From the NCBI GenBank assembly GCA_032718475.1, contig JAUCBJ010000332.1:1-64000 (forward strand): 64,000 nucleotides of DNA, given 5' to 3'. This document shows, piece by piece, positions 54,712 through 63,725 of this stretch. Under the pieces are notes generated by a model, which was not told the origin of the DNA, made no database searches, and worked only from the letters and a program-made list of their open reading frames with translations. Within the stretch, counting starts at the first letter, position 1; the number at the start of each line of letters is the position of its first letter. The stretch comes from Nemertoderma westbladi (taxonomy: Eukaryota; Xenacoelomorpha; Nemertodermatida; Nemertodermatidae). Position numbers and translations under genes: made by a program.

Positions 54712-55083
54712 TCGCCGTTGGTTGATTACCTTCCGCCGACCTTGTCAGCATGTCTAGCCGTTGGTTGAGTACCTTCCGCCTATCCATGGCCTACAGCCCT
54801 GCTGCCGACTGTAGGAGTCCATTTGTTACACCCTGAACCAAGTGTGCCTCCTGGGTTAGGTTACCTAACACTGGTAGAGGAGCATCCAGTATAGACAGGG
54901 CGGGGCTTGTATCATCTCTAATGCAGATGCGTATCAAGCCTTTGCCTTCAATGGTGCCCTAGGCGCTATAGCCCTCAATGACTTATTTAGTTGACGGGGC
55001 TGAACCAACCCACTCTTGATCAACTAAATAATGAATAGGCTATGCTTATCGGGCCTGCCCTACTGGGCTGACAGCTACAGGTA
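54712..55083 (-). mobile_element. LINE-alpha, distal 5' UTR (displaced piece)
   Basis: In minus sense this matches 29,521-29,700, including about two 43-bp monomers and the CAACTAAATAATGAATAGGC-type block, plus about 130 bp missing from that copy. It completes the LINE-alpha copy that starts at 34,577. Confidence 0.8.
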
Positions 55084-55284
55084 GTACCACATTACTGCCA
55101 TAGTGGTAGCAGGATCTGGGGACCTGACCTGACCTGATTACTAACAAGAACTAACAAAAGTCTCAAATCACACCAAGACAAGCCAAGCCAATGTCTCTCA
55201 ACAACCTCCAAGACCCACAAAGTCTTGGTGACCCTTGGCCACTCCAGACAAAGCCCACCAATAATTACCAAGAACTCAATGCAT

Positions 55285-55524
55285 TCAAACCGCAACTATT
55301 GGAGACTCTTGAGAAGAGTTGGCCAATAATTGTGCCAAGTTGGTAAAATGATATGGAATTTGTAAAAAGTACTGCAGGGTGGTAAGGGAACTGGTGGGTA
55401 GTAACAGCGAGTCTGCCAGTTGACTAGCCATGTCATCAACCAAACTTCTGAGTCGGCCTTTAAAGTTGGCTCCTCTTTGTTTAAGTACATTCACAGAATT
55501 AGTAGGATCCAGTTTGGAAGCCAT
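55285..55524 (-). CDS. Hypothetical 79-codon ORF
   Basis: ATG at 55,524, MASKLDPTNSVNVLKQRG, with an amphipathic middle (LRSLVDDMASQLADSLLL). It lies just upstream (element sense) of the LINE-alpha 5' end, or could be part of a longer LINE-alpha leader. I do not recognise it and see no supporting signal. Confidence 0.2.
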   Translation of the reverse strand: MASKLDPTNSVNVLKQRGANFKGRLRSLVDDMASQLADSLLLPTSSLTTLQYFLQIPYHFTNLAQLLANSSQESPIVAV

Positions 55525-55784
55525 TCGTTACAGTAGATTTTAGCTAGGCCAGTAGGGTAAATATTTTTGACTGAGGTGAACTTGTAGCATAGGGTCCATA
55601 AATACTCTCAGCACCATGTAAGTTTTCGTAATGCTGTATATCCCACTAAAGTATCATTACAACTTTCAGCATATATAATATAGTATGTAGATAATTAATA
55701 CGAGACAGCGGAGCAACAGTACACAGCACAATCAGCACATCACCCTGTATACCACTGTACCAGTAAGCATATAAGCTACCGTAG
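55525..55784. other. Spacer, nothing recognised
   Basis: No gene or repeat structure seen. Confidence 0.3.
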
Positions 55785-56270
55785 GAAGACTAAGTTCTTT
55801 CGAGCCACAGTGGAAAGTGTACGTTTATATGGGGTGAGACATGGACACTAACTAAATCAATTGAACACCCAATTGATGGTTGCTACACAACACTACTAAG
55901 GGCAGCCCTAAACATCAGCTGTAGAAAACACATGACAAACGTTGAGCTCTATGGTACTATACCACCTGTATTAACCACCCTCTTTGAATGTGGATTACGA
56001 TTCAGTGGGCATTGCTGGAGAAGTAAAGATTAGGTGATACCAGATCTACTTTTCTGGCAACCAACACATGGAAAGAGTTCTCATGGATGACCAGCTATAA
56101 CATATATAGACCAGTTTGAAAGGGATAATAAAAGGGAATGAAAGGGAATAATGAACTTGAGAGAAAATAACTTGCGACAACTATGGAGAATCAGGAAGCC
56201 TGGAAGGATCTCATTTCCACTGTCTGAGTTCGCTCGACCTACTGTAGTAGTAGTAGTAGTACATTATCAA
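55785..56270 (+). pseudogene. LINE-alpha 3' end fragment (5'-truncated)
   Basis: The plus strand is homologous to the reverse complement of 34,577-35,040: TTCTTTCGAGCCACAGTGGA, ATTCAGTGGGCATTGCTGGA and the terminal GAGTTCGCTCGACCTA, then (GTA)n. It covers the RT C-terminus and 3' UTR, with indels. A standard 5'-truncated LINE insertion. Confidence 0.85.
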
Positions 56271-56399
56271 AAGCTTCAAACGCTTCTAACATATATATAC
56301 ATATATGTAAATACTCACGCATTCTTATTAAATAGTATTTTATATGAGTCTCAGTTTGAAGTTTTCGTTTAGTAGTCCATTTTCACTGACAAGGTGAGG

Positions 56400-56646
56400 A
56401 AGGAATTCAACTGGCAAAAAAAGCAAACAGTCGGCCAAAGCTGGAGGCAACCCGAAGGCTCCTCTTTCGATAGCTGCTACCCGAGAGGGTAGGGGTGGGC
56501 GCTACTCCTATCCTAAGTTTTGCTCCCAGTTATTTAACTGGTACTCATTTTATCGACCCCAGTGGATGAAAGGCTGAGTGGACCCTGGCGGGGCTGAACC
56601 TACAACCAATTGTAGGCCCGGCGCTCAACCAACTGAGCTACCCCGC
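56400..56646 (-). mobile_element. tRNA-derived SINE
   Basis: In minus sense it opens with GGCGGGGTAGCTCAGTTGG (A box TAGCTCAGTTGG), has a B-box-like GGTTCAGCCCC, and a perfect 7-bp acceptor pairing GGCGGGG/CCCCGCC at 56,583-56,646. The body follows (ATAAAATGAGTACCAGTTAA, then GCCCACCCCTACC). The tRNA arm structure is otherwise incomplete, so it is a SINE and not a tRNA gene. Bodies of this type are common in molluscs and other lophotrochozoans. Confidence 0.65.
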
Positions 56647-57763
56647 CTTTTCAACTCAACAACGCATTCAACTGGCAGATAATCCCTATCCTGTACATCA
56701 TCAACTCTCCCGTAACTACCACTACCCCAAACTTTTTCTTTACTACCTTTGCTCACAGAAGGCAAGTAGTTCCCAAAGTACAGCAGTATAAAAAAAATGG
56801 CGAAAGCAGTAGCATTTTTCTCATCGGCGTAACAGTGCACAACTTATACAGCTTCTAGTCAGATTTTAACTGCGCCGAAATTCATGCCGAAATTCCCAAG
56901 TGTCGTATCCACCTCGAGATTTACAATTGAAGGATGTTCTTGGTCTTGCACATTGAACAGCTATTGGATAAATAAACTTATCACACACAAATAAACTCCA
57001 TTAGTCAAGCAAATGCAAATAATACCTAATATGTATCATAATCAGCACTTACAATCATAATTATACCATCATAATCAAATCATATAACAGACGTGCAAAG
57101 TTCACTAAAATACACAACTACTTAAAATATTTCCCGTTCTTGTGTTGTATGTTTGTATTGCGAGCCCCATCTTCACAAATATATTATAGGTTGTATCTAT
57201 TGTCCACCTACCGTACTGTATATACTACAAATTGATGCCACAAAATTTAATCGCTTATTTTTGTGACTTATATGAAATGTTTAATGTAAATAAAAAAGTT
57301 TGGAAACCTTAATTTGAAGAGTCAAGCGGGAACGTATAAGTAATCAAGTGTCATTGCAGATATACACTCCTACAAAAACTAATAATTGCCTTGCAAGTTC
57401 AATTATAACATGGTGCAGGTCAGTTGTTGAGCAAAGTTGTTTGAATTGTTACAATATTAAATTGATGATTATTTTATTTTTTTCATCCTTGATTTAGCAT
57501 CAGCTGTTTTTATAACAATAATTATGGATACTTCTATATCTTGTGTAATACATTATCAGCAGGCCGAGCTTCAACAGTCAACTAAGTTATTATTGTACCA
57601 GTACATTATTAGGTCCTACTTGTGTTAATGGTAAACTATGTGAGATATTCAGTGTTTGTTTTGGAAATTTTTTTTTGAAATTGAAATTAAATACATATAA
57701 ATAGTTTGATTAACTATGGTGTAAGTAACTGTATGTATGCCACCATAGTATGGTAATTGTGGT

Positions 57764-57836
57764 GTACCTTGTGGTTAGCATGCCTGAGCGTTTATCAGGA
57801 GATGCGGGTACGATCCCCGTTGGTGGCGAATTCATT
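57764..57836 (+). repeat. tRNA-like SINE relic, copy 1
   Basis: GTGGTTAGCATGCCTGAGCG (A-box-like) and GGGTACGATCCCC (B-box-like) with tRNA-like spacing, ending GGTGGCGAATTCA. It shares this 3' end with the copy at 58,078. The acceptor stem does not close. Confidence 0.5.
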
Positions 57837-58077
57837 TTTTCCACTTCATTTGCTATAGAGTTGGATCATCCTAAGTCATGTGTTTAAATTTCTTAATAAT
57901 TTATACAATCTATTGATGTTAAAACATATAAACAATAAGATTCGTTTGCAGTACAGGTCATAACTGCTACTGTATTAGGATACAGATTAAAGCCATCCAT
58001 AAGGGCGGACTGTATTCAATAGCAACCGTAAGGTAGCTTCCCAATCTATAGCAAATCAATCGGAAAGATGCAGGCGC

Positions 58078-58150
58078 CTCTGTGGTGTAGTGGTTAGCAT
58101 ACCTGACCTTTTATTGGGAGACGTGGGTTTGATCCCCGCTGGTGGCGAAT
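58078..58150 (+). repeat. tRNA-like SINE relic, copy 2
   Basis: CTGTGGTGTAGTGGTTAGCA and GGGTTTGATCCCC give A- and B-box-like elements. The 3' end GGTGGCGAATTCA matches copy 1, and both are followed by A/T-rich sequence with a shared TAAATACATATA-type block. Probably a Pol III-derived SINE, not a functional tRNA. Confidence 0.5.
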
Positions 58151-58220
58151 TCACCAATTAAATACATATATAAATGGTTTGATTAACTATTAATCCAAAG
58201 GAACATAGCTGCACGCAAAT

Positions 58221-59693
58221 ATGTTGTATATGTTTATTGCAATTATAATTTCCCTGTTGACAATATGTCTATGCATTTGGTTAATGTCGAATGACAGATG
58301 TCGTCCCCAACTCCCCAACCTGTCCTTCATAGTTGCTGTTGCTTACAATATTAAGAGAAATGGAATGATGTGGCCTGCGCGTGAAGTACAGAAATGGTGT
58401 AAAGATATTGGTGAAGATATATTTAGAATACCTATACCCGGAAGAAATGTTATTGTTTTAAATAACTTTTCATTTGCTAAACAAGCTCTTCTGGAAAATA
58501 TGAAAATATTTTCAGAGAGACCGGCAGCCGTGTCAGATTTTAACAGTGGTATAGTATTAGGATCTGGTACGACTTGGGTTCGTAACAGGAAGATTGTTAA
58601 CCAATCCCTTTTGAACCAAGAACGTACCAGAGATCGCACCATGGAAGATATTGTTGTAGATGAAGTATCTAACCTCTGTGAATGGATATCATTTAAAGAA
58701 CATGAGCATTTTGATCCATCGGATATTTTACACAAAATGTCAGCAAATATTATATGTGATGTACTTTTCCATCAAAAGTTTGAATACAATGACCCATTTC
58801 TCGATAATCTTTTTGTAGAAATATCGAAAATGAATAAGACAGCGAGCATAACATTCCTAGTGCCAAAGTTAATGGCGAATTTGATATTTGGCGAAAAAAA
58901 TACATTATATTATTTGTTGGGTAAAGTAGCACGTAGCTTTCGGAAGTATATTGAAGAACATCGAGAAAACATTGACTATTCCAAACGCCCTGTGGATTTC
59001 GTAGACAATCACTTAATGGAAGAAAGAAAACATCTTAACTCTAACAATATCAACAAGGCTAATTTCTATAGTGATGCAAACCTTGCTGCTGTCATTAGTG
59101 ATTTAATTTCTGCAGGAAGCGAAGCAACAGCGTCGACATTGTCTTGGTTCTTTCTGATAATGGCCACCTTCCCGGAAATACAAAGAAAATGTCAGGAGCT
59201 TTTAGATGATCATGTGGGGAGATCAAGAATGCCAACTCTCGATGATGTATCTAATATACCGTACCTAGAAGCCTGTCTGTTTGAGACAATGAGATTGGGA
59301 GTCGCGCTACCTACAACTTTGCCACATGGTGCAAATCAATCAACAGAAATCGGTTCATACAGAATAAAGACAAGTGATACTGTAGTAGTTAGCATTTGGA
59401 GCATCATGCGGGACACGAGCATATGGAAATATCCTGATAAATTTTTCCCTCTTCATTTTCTTTCGGATGAAGGAGATCTCATAAAACCGAAAGAGTTTGT
59501 GCCATTTGGATTGGGGCCAAGGATGTGCGTTGGAGAGCGACTAGCTATGGTGGAGCTCAAACTGGTTGTATCTCATTTACTTCACCGATTTACAATAGTT
59601 CCTGGTGAAGATCTTCCCAATATATCTGACATTAAACCTGGTTTCGTTTTTGGACCACTACCATACAAGATTAAAGTTTTGCCAAGGAACTGA
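58221..59693 (+). CDS. Cytochrome P450, CYP2-like, intronless
   Basis: 490 codons, full length for a microsomal P450. It has an N-terminal membrane anchor (MLYMFIAIIISLLTICLCIW), then a C-helix WVRNRK (W-x3-R). The I-helix is LISAGSEATASTL at about 295-307, with A302 where the oxygen-activating threonine usually stands (AGxET). The ExxR motif is E355-TM-R358. A P-x2-F segment (PDKFFPLHF) follows, and the heme loop is PFGLGPRMCVGERLA with the thiolate ligand C436. The enzyme would be an ER monooxygenase using P450 reductase; the substrate is unknown. There are no introns, unusual for a CYP2-clan gene, so it may be an old retrocopy or a lineage with intronless members. No frame defects. It is flanked upstream by SINE-like relics and downstream by a 46-bp minisatellite. 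Confidence 0.93.
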   Translation: MLYMFIAIIISLLTICLCIWLMSNDRCRPQLPNLSFIVAVAYNIKRNGMMWPAREVQKWCKDIGEDIFRIPIPGRNVIVLNNFSFAKQALLENMKIFSERPAAVSDFNSGIVLGSGTTWVRNRKIVNQSLLNQERTRDRTMEDIVVDEVSNLCEWISFKEHEHFDPSDILHKMSANIICDVLFHQKFEYNDPFLDNLFVEISKMNKTASITFLVPKLMANLIFGEKNTLYYLLGKVARSFRKYIEEHRENIDYSKRPVDFVDNHLMEERKHLNSNNINKANFYSDANLAAVISDLISAGSEATASTLSWFFLIMATFPEIQRKCQELLDDHVGRSRMPTLDDVSNIPYLEACLFETMRLGVALPTTLPHGANQSTEIGSYRIKTSDTVVVSIWSIMRDTSIWKYPDKFFPLHFLSDEGDLIKPKEFVPFGLGPRMCVGERLAMVELKLVVSHLLHRFTIVPGEDLPNISDIKPGFVFGPLPYKIKVLPRN

Positions 59694-60304
59694 GACTTCC
59701 ATAAATGTATAATTGTTTAGCTCTAGTTAATTGAGACTCCAATGCCAATTATTGATTAATAACTGAAGAATAATTCATTTACACAGAGGTTCATTCCATA
59801 TATGATACATTTACTAACTGATTTATTAGGGGTTATGCTTACTGAATCATAGAAGACTACTAACTGATTTATTAGGGGTTATGCTTACTGAATCATAGAA
59901 GACTACTAACTGATTTATTAGGGGTTATGCTTACTGAATCATAGAAGACTACTAACTGATTTATTAGGGGTTATGCTTACTGAATCATAGAAGACTACTA
60001 ACTGATTTATTAGGGGTTATGCTTACTGAATCATAGAAGACTACTAACTGATTTATTAGGGGTTATGCTTACTGAATCATTGAAGACTACTAACTGATTT
60101 ATTAGGGGTTATGCTTACTGAATCATAGAAGACTACTAACTGATTTATTAGGGGTTATGCTTACTGAATCATAGAAGACTATCATCAGATCTTGGACATT
60201 TGGCCATATAGTGTAGGCCTACTCTATTTTGTTTTGAAATTCACCCAATTGATTTTACATTTCGCTTTGTTCAATTATTGACTTTAGTTATTTGTTTCTA
60301 CTAT
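59694..60304. other. Downstream region of the P450 gene
   Basis: No canonical AATAAA is obvious; AATAATTCATTT lies at 59,769. Most of the stretch is the 46-bp minisatellite. Confidence 0.4.
59814..60180. repeat. 46-bp minisatellite, about 8 copies
   Basis: Unit TACTAACTGATTTATTAGGG followed by GTTATGCTTACTGAATCATAGAAGAC, nearly identical between copies (one CATTGAAG variant near 60,077). Confidence 0.95.
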
Positions 60305-60540
60305 CTACAATCGGCGCGCTGCATTGTAGCTGTAGATTGAGATGCAATGCTTGCTGGCTTAACAAAAAAACTGTGGCACCTCAATGCAATTCACAAATTG
60401 CTTGCTGTAATTACGCGTGCATTAAGAATGCTATGCCACCTTGTAGACGAAAAGGTACCGCCACAACTCCCTATCCCCCATGATTGTTGCGAGATTATCA
60501 GCATCTTCAAGGCCAGTGTCCTTTAAGAGATGACTTAAGT
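60305..60540 (-). pseudogene. LINE-beta 3' end fragment, inverted
   Basis: In reverse complement it matches 40,190-40,325 (GCCACAACTCCCTAT, GGCCAGTGTCCTTTAAGA, AAGAATGCT). It is decayed and lies head-on to the plus-strand LINE-beta copy that follows. Confidence 0.7.
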
Positions 60541-60557
60541 GTATGTGTTGTGCAATC

Positions 60558-61933
60558 GCTCTATGGTTCTTTTTGGGGAATCTCATTGATCTCGATTGCT
60601 GCAAAGCTATACAATAGAATTCTATTAAATCGCATCAGGGATCCCATTGAGAGACTGCTCCGTGGAAATCAGAATGGGTTCCGTAAAGGTCGTGGAACCA
60701 TGGAGCCTATTTTGGCACTTAGAAGGATAATTGAAGAGTTCCATCAAAAAAGAAAGACAGGCATCTGGCTGTTATCTTTGCTGACTTCTTCAAGGCCTTT
60801 GATTCAGTCTCTCGTTCATGTATTTTCAGCATACTTTCATTATATGGGATTCCTGATAAAATTATTGCAGCAATCAGATCAGTATACGATGGTTCGACAA
60901 CATTTGTGTCTACTGTTGACGGTGACACAGAACCATTTGAAGTGTTATGGGGCGTCCTCCAAGGAGACACACTTGCACCATTCTTGTTCATTATTGTGGT
61001 TGACTATGTTATACGCATGTCCTTAGATCATCATAATGATGATGGGGTGATGATTACTCCACCTACTGGCTCCAGAAGTCGAGGAAATCCTGCCAAGTAC
61101 CTAACTGATCTAGACTTTGCTGATGACTTAGGAGTACTCTCAGAATCATTAGAGGGAGCCCAACGGCTCCTCAGCTCATTAGAACATGCTGCTTCTAGTG
61201 TTGGTCTTTTTATTAACTCCAGAAAGACCAAAATCCTGACAGTTAACTTTGAAAGTCCTCAGCAAGTCTCTGATCGGATGAGCATAAGCTCAAAGGATGG
61301 TATGCTTGAGCATGTGGACGACTTCTGTTACCTGGGATCATGGATCCGGAAGTCAGGTGAGGACCTTCGAATACGTAAGGGAAAGGCATGGGCAGCCTTG
61401 AATAGGCTTTCCAGGATTTGGAAGTCACAGAGAATTAATCGGAAACTTAAGGTCCGATTATTTAGAGCAGCAGTAGTTCCAGTACTCCTCTATGGGAGTA
61501 CATGCTGGGCTCTAACTGCTGAGGACACCAAATCTCTGGATGGCACATTCACAAGAATGCTACACCGGGTTCATTGTGTCAAGTACAATGCACACATCTC
61601 CAACCAGACACTATATAACATTGGAGGTGTCACATTGGTTCCCCCAAGCTTGACACTAGAACAAAATCGCCTCCGCTTTGCAGGACATTGCTTTCGCCGT
61701 GTGGACCAGCCAGTGCATAATCTTGTAATTTGGCAGCCTCATGGAGTGAATAAGCATGGTGGACAGCCCATGACTTTCTTGAGACGCATCTTAAAGGACA
61801 CTGGCCTTGAAGATGCGGATGATCTAGCAAATGTCATGGGTGATAGGGAGTTGTGGCGGCGCAATTTTGTCGACAAGCCAGCACAGCAGTCTTAAAAATG
61901 CAGCTGCAATGCAGCATGCCGATCCTAGTAGTA
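60558..61933 (+). mobile_element. LINE-beta copy 2, 5'-truncated
   Basis: Matches 38,962-40,331 almost base for base and is flanked by an 11-bp target duplication GTTGTGCAATC (60,547-60,557 and 61,934-61,944). It starts in the middle of the RT fingers and ends at the same GATCCTAGTAGTA 3' end. A textbook 5'-truncated insertion. Confidence 0.92.
60560..61895 (+). pseudogene. LINE-beta copy 2 reverse transcriptase, frameshifted
   Basis: The frame is SLISIAAKLYNRILLNRIRD, NQNGFRKGRGTMEPILALRR, then it breaks near 60,741-60,745 where extra bases (GAGTTCCATC) shift it. It resumes from about 60,906 with TVDGDTEPFEVLWGVLQGD, YLTDLDFADDLGVLS and the C-terminal LRFAGHCFRR. The FADD box is normal here, unlike LADD in the 38-40 kb copy. 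Not functional. Confidence 0.85.
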
Positions 61934-61944
61934 GTTGTGCAATC

Positions 61945-62025
61945 CCCGAGATGTGGTGTCCTCAGTAGGTAGTGTACAGCATGGACTCCAATAAAGGAGT
62001 ACAGGTTCTACTGCTGCTCTAAATA
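61945..62025. repeat. Dispersed repeat shared with 16,745-16,850
   Basis: Shares CCCCGAGAT.TGGTGTCC, CAGCATGGACTCC and GGTTCTACTGCTGCTCTA with 16,750-16,845. This sequence was the target of LINE-beta copy 2. Confidence 0.7.
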
Positions 62026-62124
62026 GTCGAACCTTAAGTTTCCAACTTAATTTTATGAAATACAAATTTTACATAGGCTAACTATCTTCCCCCTATTTCG
62101 CCTTTGGAGCTGGGCTCTCTTATA

Positions 62125-62340
62125 AGTACATTTTTTTTCCCAGTCATAGTTTATTCCCTTGCTTATTCTTGGTTTGCTGGCTCCACACTAAATCGGACCA
62201 CTGCACTGGACTCACATTGCTTTCATGATACTGTGGTCCGAACCAATTAGGACAAATTTATAACTAAACCATTGTTGTATGCTTCGCAGATTATTATGCT
62301 GTTCCTCCACTCTCTCTTGATAAGAATGTGGTTGTCCCGA
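62125..62340 (-). pseudogene. LINE-alpha endonuclease/linker fragment, decayed
   Basis: Matches 36,660-36,840 in the same orientation (CCCAGTCATAGTT, GGTTTGCTGGCTC, TGTGGTCCGAACCAATTAGG, ATTATGCTGTTCCTCCACT). Many indels. Confidence 0.75.
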
Positions 62341-62757
62341 TGCGGTATTACATTATATATTGTGTATACTTTATATAATAAACTATACAATATATATATA
62401 TTAATAGCTAGCTGTACCCGAGGCGGGTTACCCGGTATTTCCCGCTACCGGTATAGGCCTACTGGCATACTGGTACCGGTATAGGCCTACCGGTACCCGG
62501 TACCTGTACCGAACGTGAATTAAACTTTTCGTAAACTGGCCTAAACGACCGCTGGTTAAAGTTATACACACATGTCAAGTCCCAGCGCAATCCCTCCACC
62601 CGTTTTGGAGGAGTTCGAGCACAGAGAGAGAGAGAGAGATAATTTGATTTTTATAGGTATATATAACATAACGTACCCTTGTTGTATATATAACGTACCC
62701 TTCTTGTTGTATTACCAGTGCAGTATTATTATTACATACAGTAGTAATTAATACTGT
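62341..62757. other. Simple-sequence-rich spacer, 3' intron side of the GPCR exon
   Basis: TA-rich repeats (62,345-62,400), GGTACCGGTA/TAGGCCTAC words (62,440-62,510) and an (AG)n run at 62,625-62,640. As the GPCR is on the minus strand, this would be intron. I could not find its TM6-TM7 exon here. Confidence 0.4.
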
Positions 62758-62804
62758 ATGGTACCGGTAACATATTTGAGATAATTTATATACCAATAAC
62801 TTAC

Positions 62805-63473
62805 CTTTAGTTTGTAAATAATATGCACGCTGCTTATTATAATAATTGAACTGACACCAATAGTAACTATAATGACACCCAATGCAGACATCGATTCACC
62901 CAGTCCATCCATGGCTGGAAGACACATATATAGATATTTAATATAGACCACATCCATGCCAAGGAAGAATAGACGACATACCATAGTAATTGCGACTACG
63001 AATAATATGGTAGTTGCCACTATCACAGCTACTCTAGGTGTCCCAAAGTCCCGGTATCGATGGGGATATACGACAGCACAGTAGCGGTCCAAGGCCAGAG
63101 CCCCTAGGATGGCCACACTGGAATCGCTCATTGTGATACAGACAATGCCAGCGGATGTGCACATAACGTCACCATAGGGCCAACAACTAGTGAAAGATGG
63201 ATAAATACTAAGTGTGCTGCAGGATAGACCAATGAGCAAATCCCAAATAGCTAGAACTATGACGTAAACGCCAGTGCTGGTGTGGAACGGTTTGTAAATT
63301 GCTGACACGAGAATAACAATAGAATTAACAGCCAGAGTAGTAGAAGATACAGCAACAATGAATATACATTTCAGTATATCTGTTACACCCAGTGCATCAT
63401 TGACTGCACAACCACATGTTGTATTATCACATGTTTCAAGTGTTATGTTAGAATTTTCCATTGTATTCAGCAT
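62805..63473 (-). CDS. Class A G-protein-coupled receptor, first coding exon
   Basis: Start ATG at 63,473 (MLNTMENSN; a second ATG at 63,461 is possible). The extracellular N-terminus has two N-glycosylation motifs (NIT, NTT). TM1 contains AVSSTTLAVNSIVILV, TM2 has the LAIWDLL motif with its conserved Asp, and TM3 ends in LALDRYCAVVYPHRY (the DRY switch). TM4 follows, then TM5 GVIIVTIGVSSIIIISSVHI. The exon ends in phase 0 at donor GTAAGT (62,804-62,799) in intracellular loop 3. TM6, TM7 and the tail must be in further exons to the left; none was recognised. The receptor would sit in the plasma membrane and couple to G proteins. The ligand cannot be told from the sequence (no aminergic Asp in TM3). 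Confidence 0.85.
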
Positions 63474-63725
63474 ATCAAAATGTAATGAAATCAAAGTTTT
63501 ATGAGCTAATTTAAAGGAATTATTTTTATTATTTATTGTTAATTTATTAAAAACTATTAAATTAAGTAAAAATATTTTACCCTACTGGCAAACACTTTGA
63601 GGGTCTGTCATATTTTCTTAGGGGTTACTATGTAGTGAATTTATGAAACATAAATTTATTGAGTTTATTGTGATTATAGATGCAGCGTATTGAAGATATC
63701 CACAATCCAATATTGTAGTTATGAA
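63474..63725. other. Spacer upstream of the GPCR exon
   Basis: AT-rich; would hold the GPCR promoter or 5' UTR. No distinct element seen. Confidence 0.3.

Larger units (their letters stand above)
56647..58220. other. Upstream region of the P450 gene
   Basis: AT-rich, no ORF of protein character. It contains two tRNA-like segments (57,764 and 58,078). No clear TATA box at a useful distance from 58,221. Confidence 0.4.

Noticed and set aside
56583-56646. A tRNA gene
   Set aside because: The acceptor stem and A box are good, but the anticodon and T arms do not form and a SINE body follows.
59814-60180. 46-bp repeats as a CRISPR-like array
   Set aside because: There are no unique spacers; units are contiguous tandem copies in a eukaryotic context.
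60305-60557. Twin-priming inversion of LINE-beta
   Set aside because: The inverted part is the element's 3' end, which the plus-strand copy also has, and the plus-strand copy has its own TSD; two separate events fit better.
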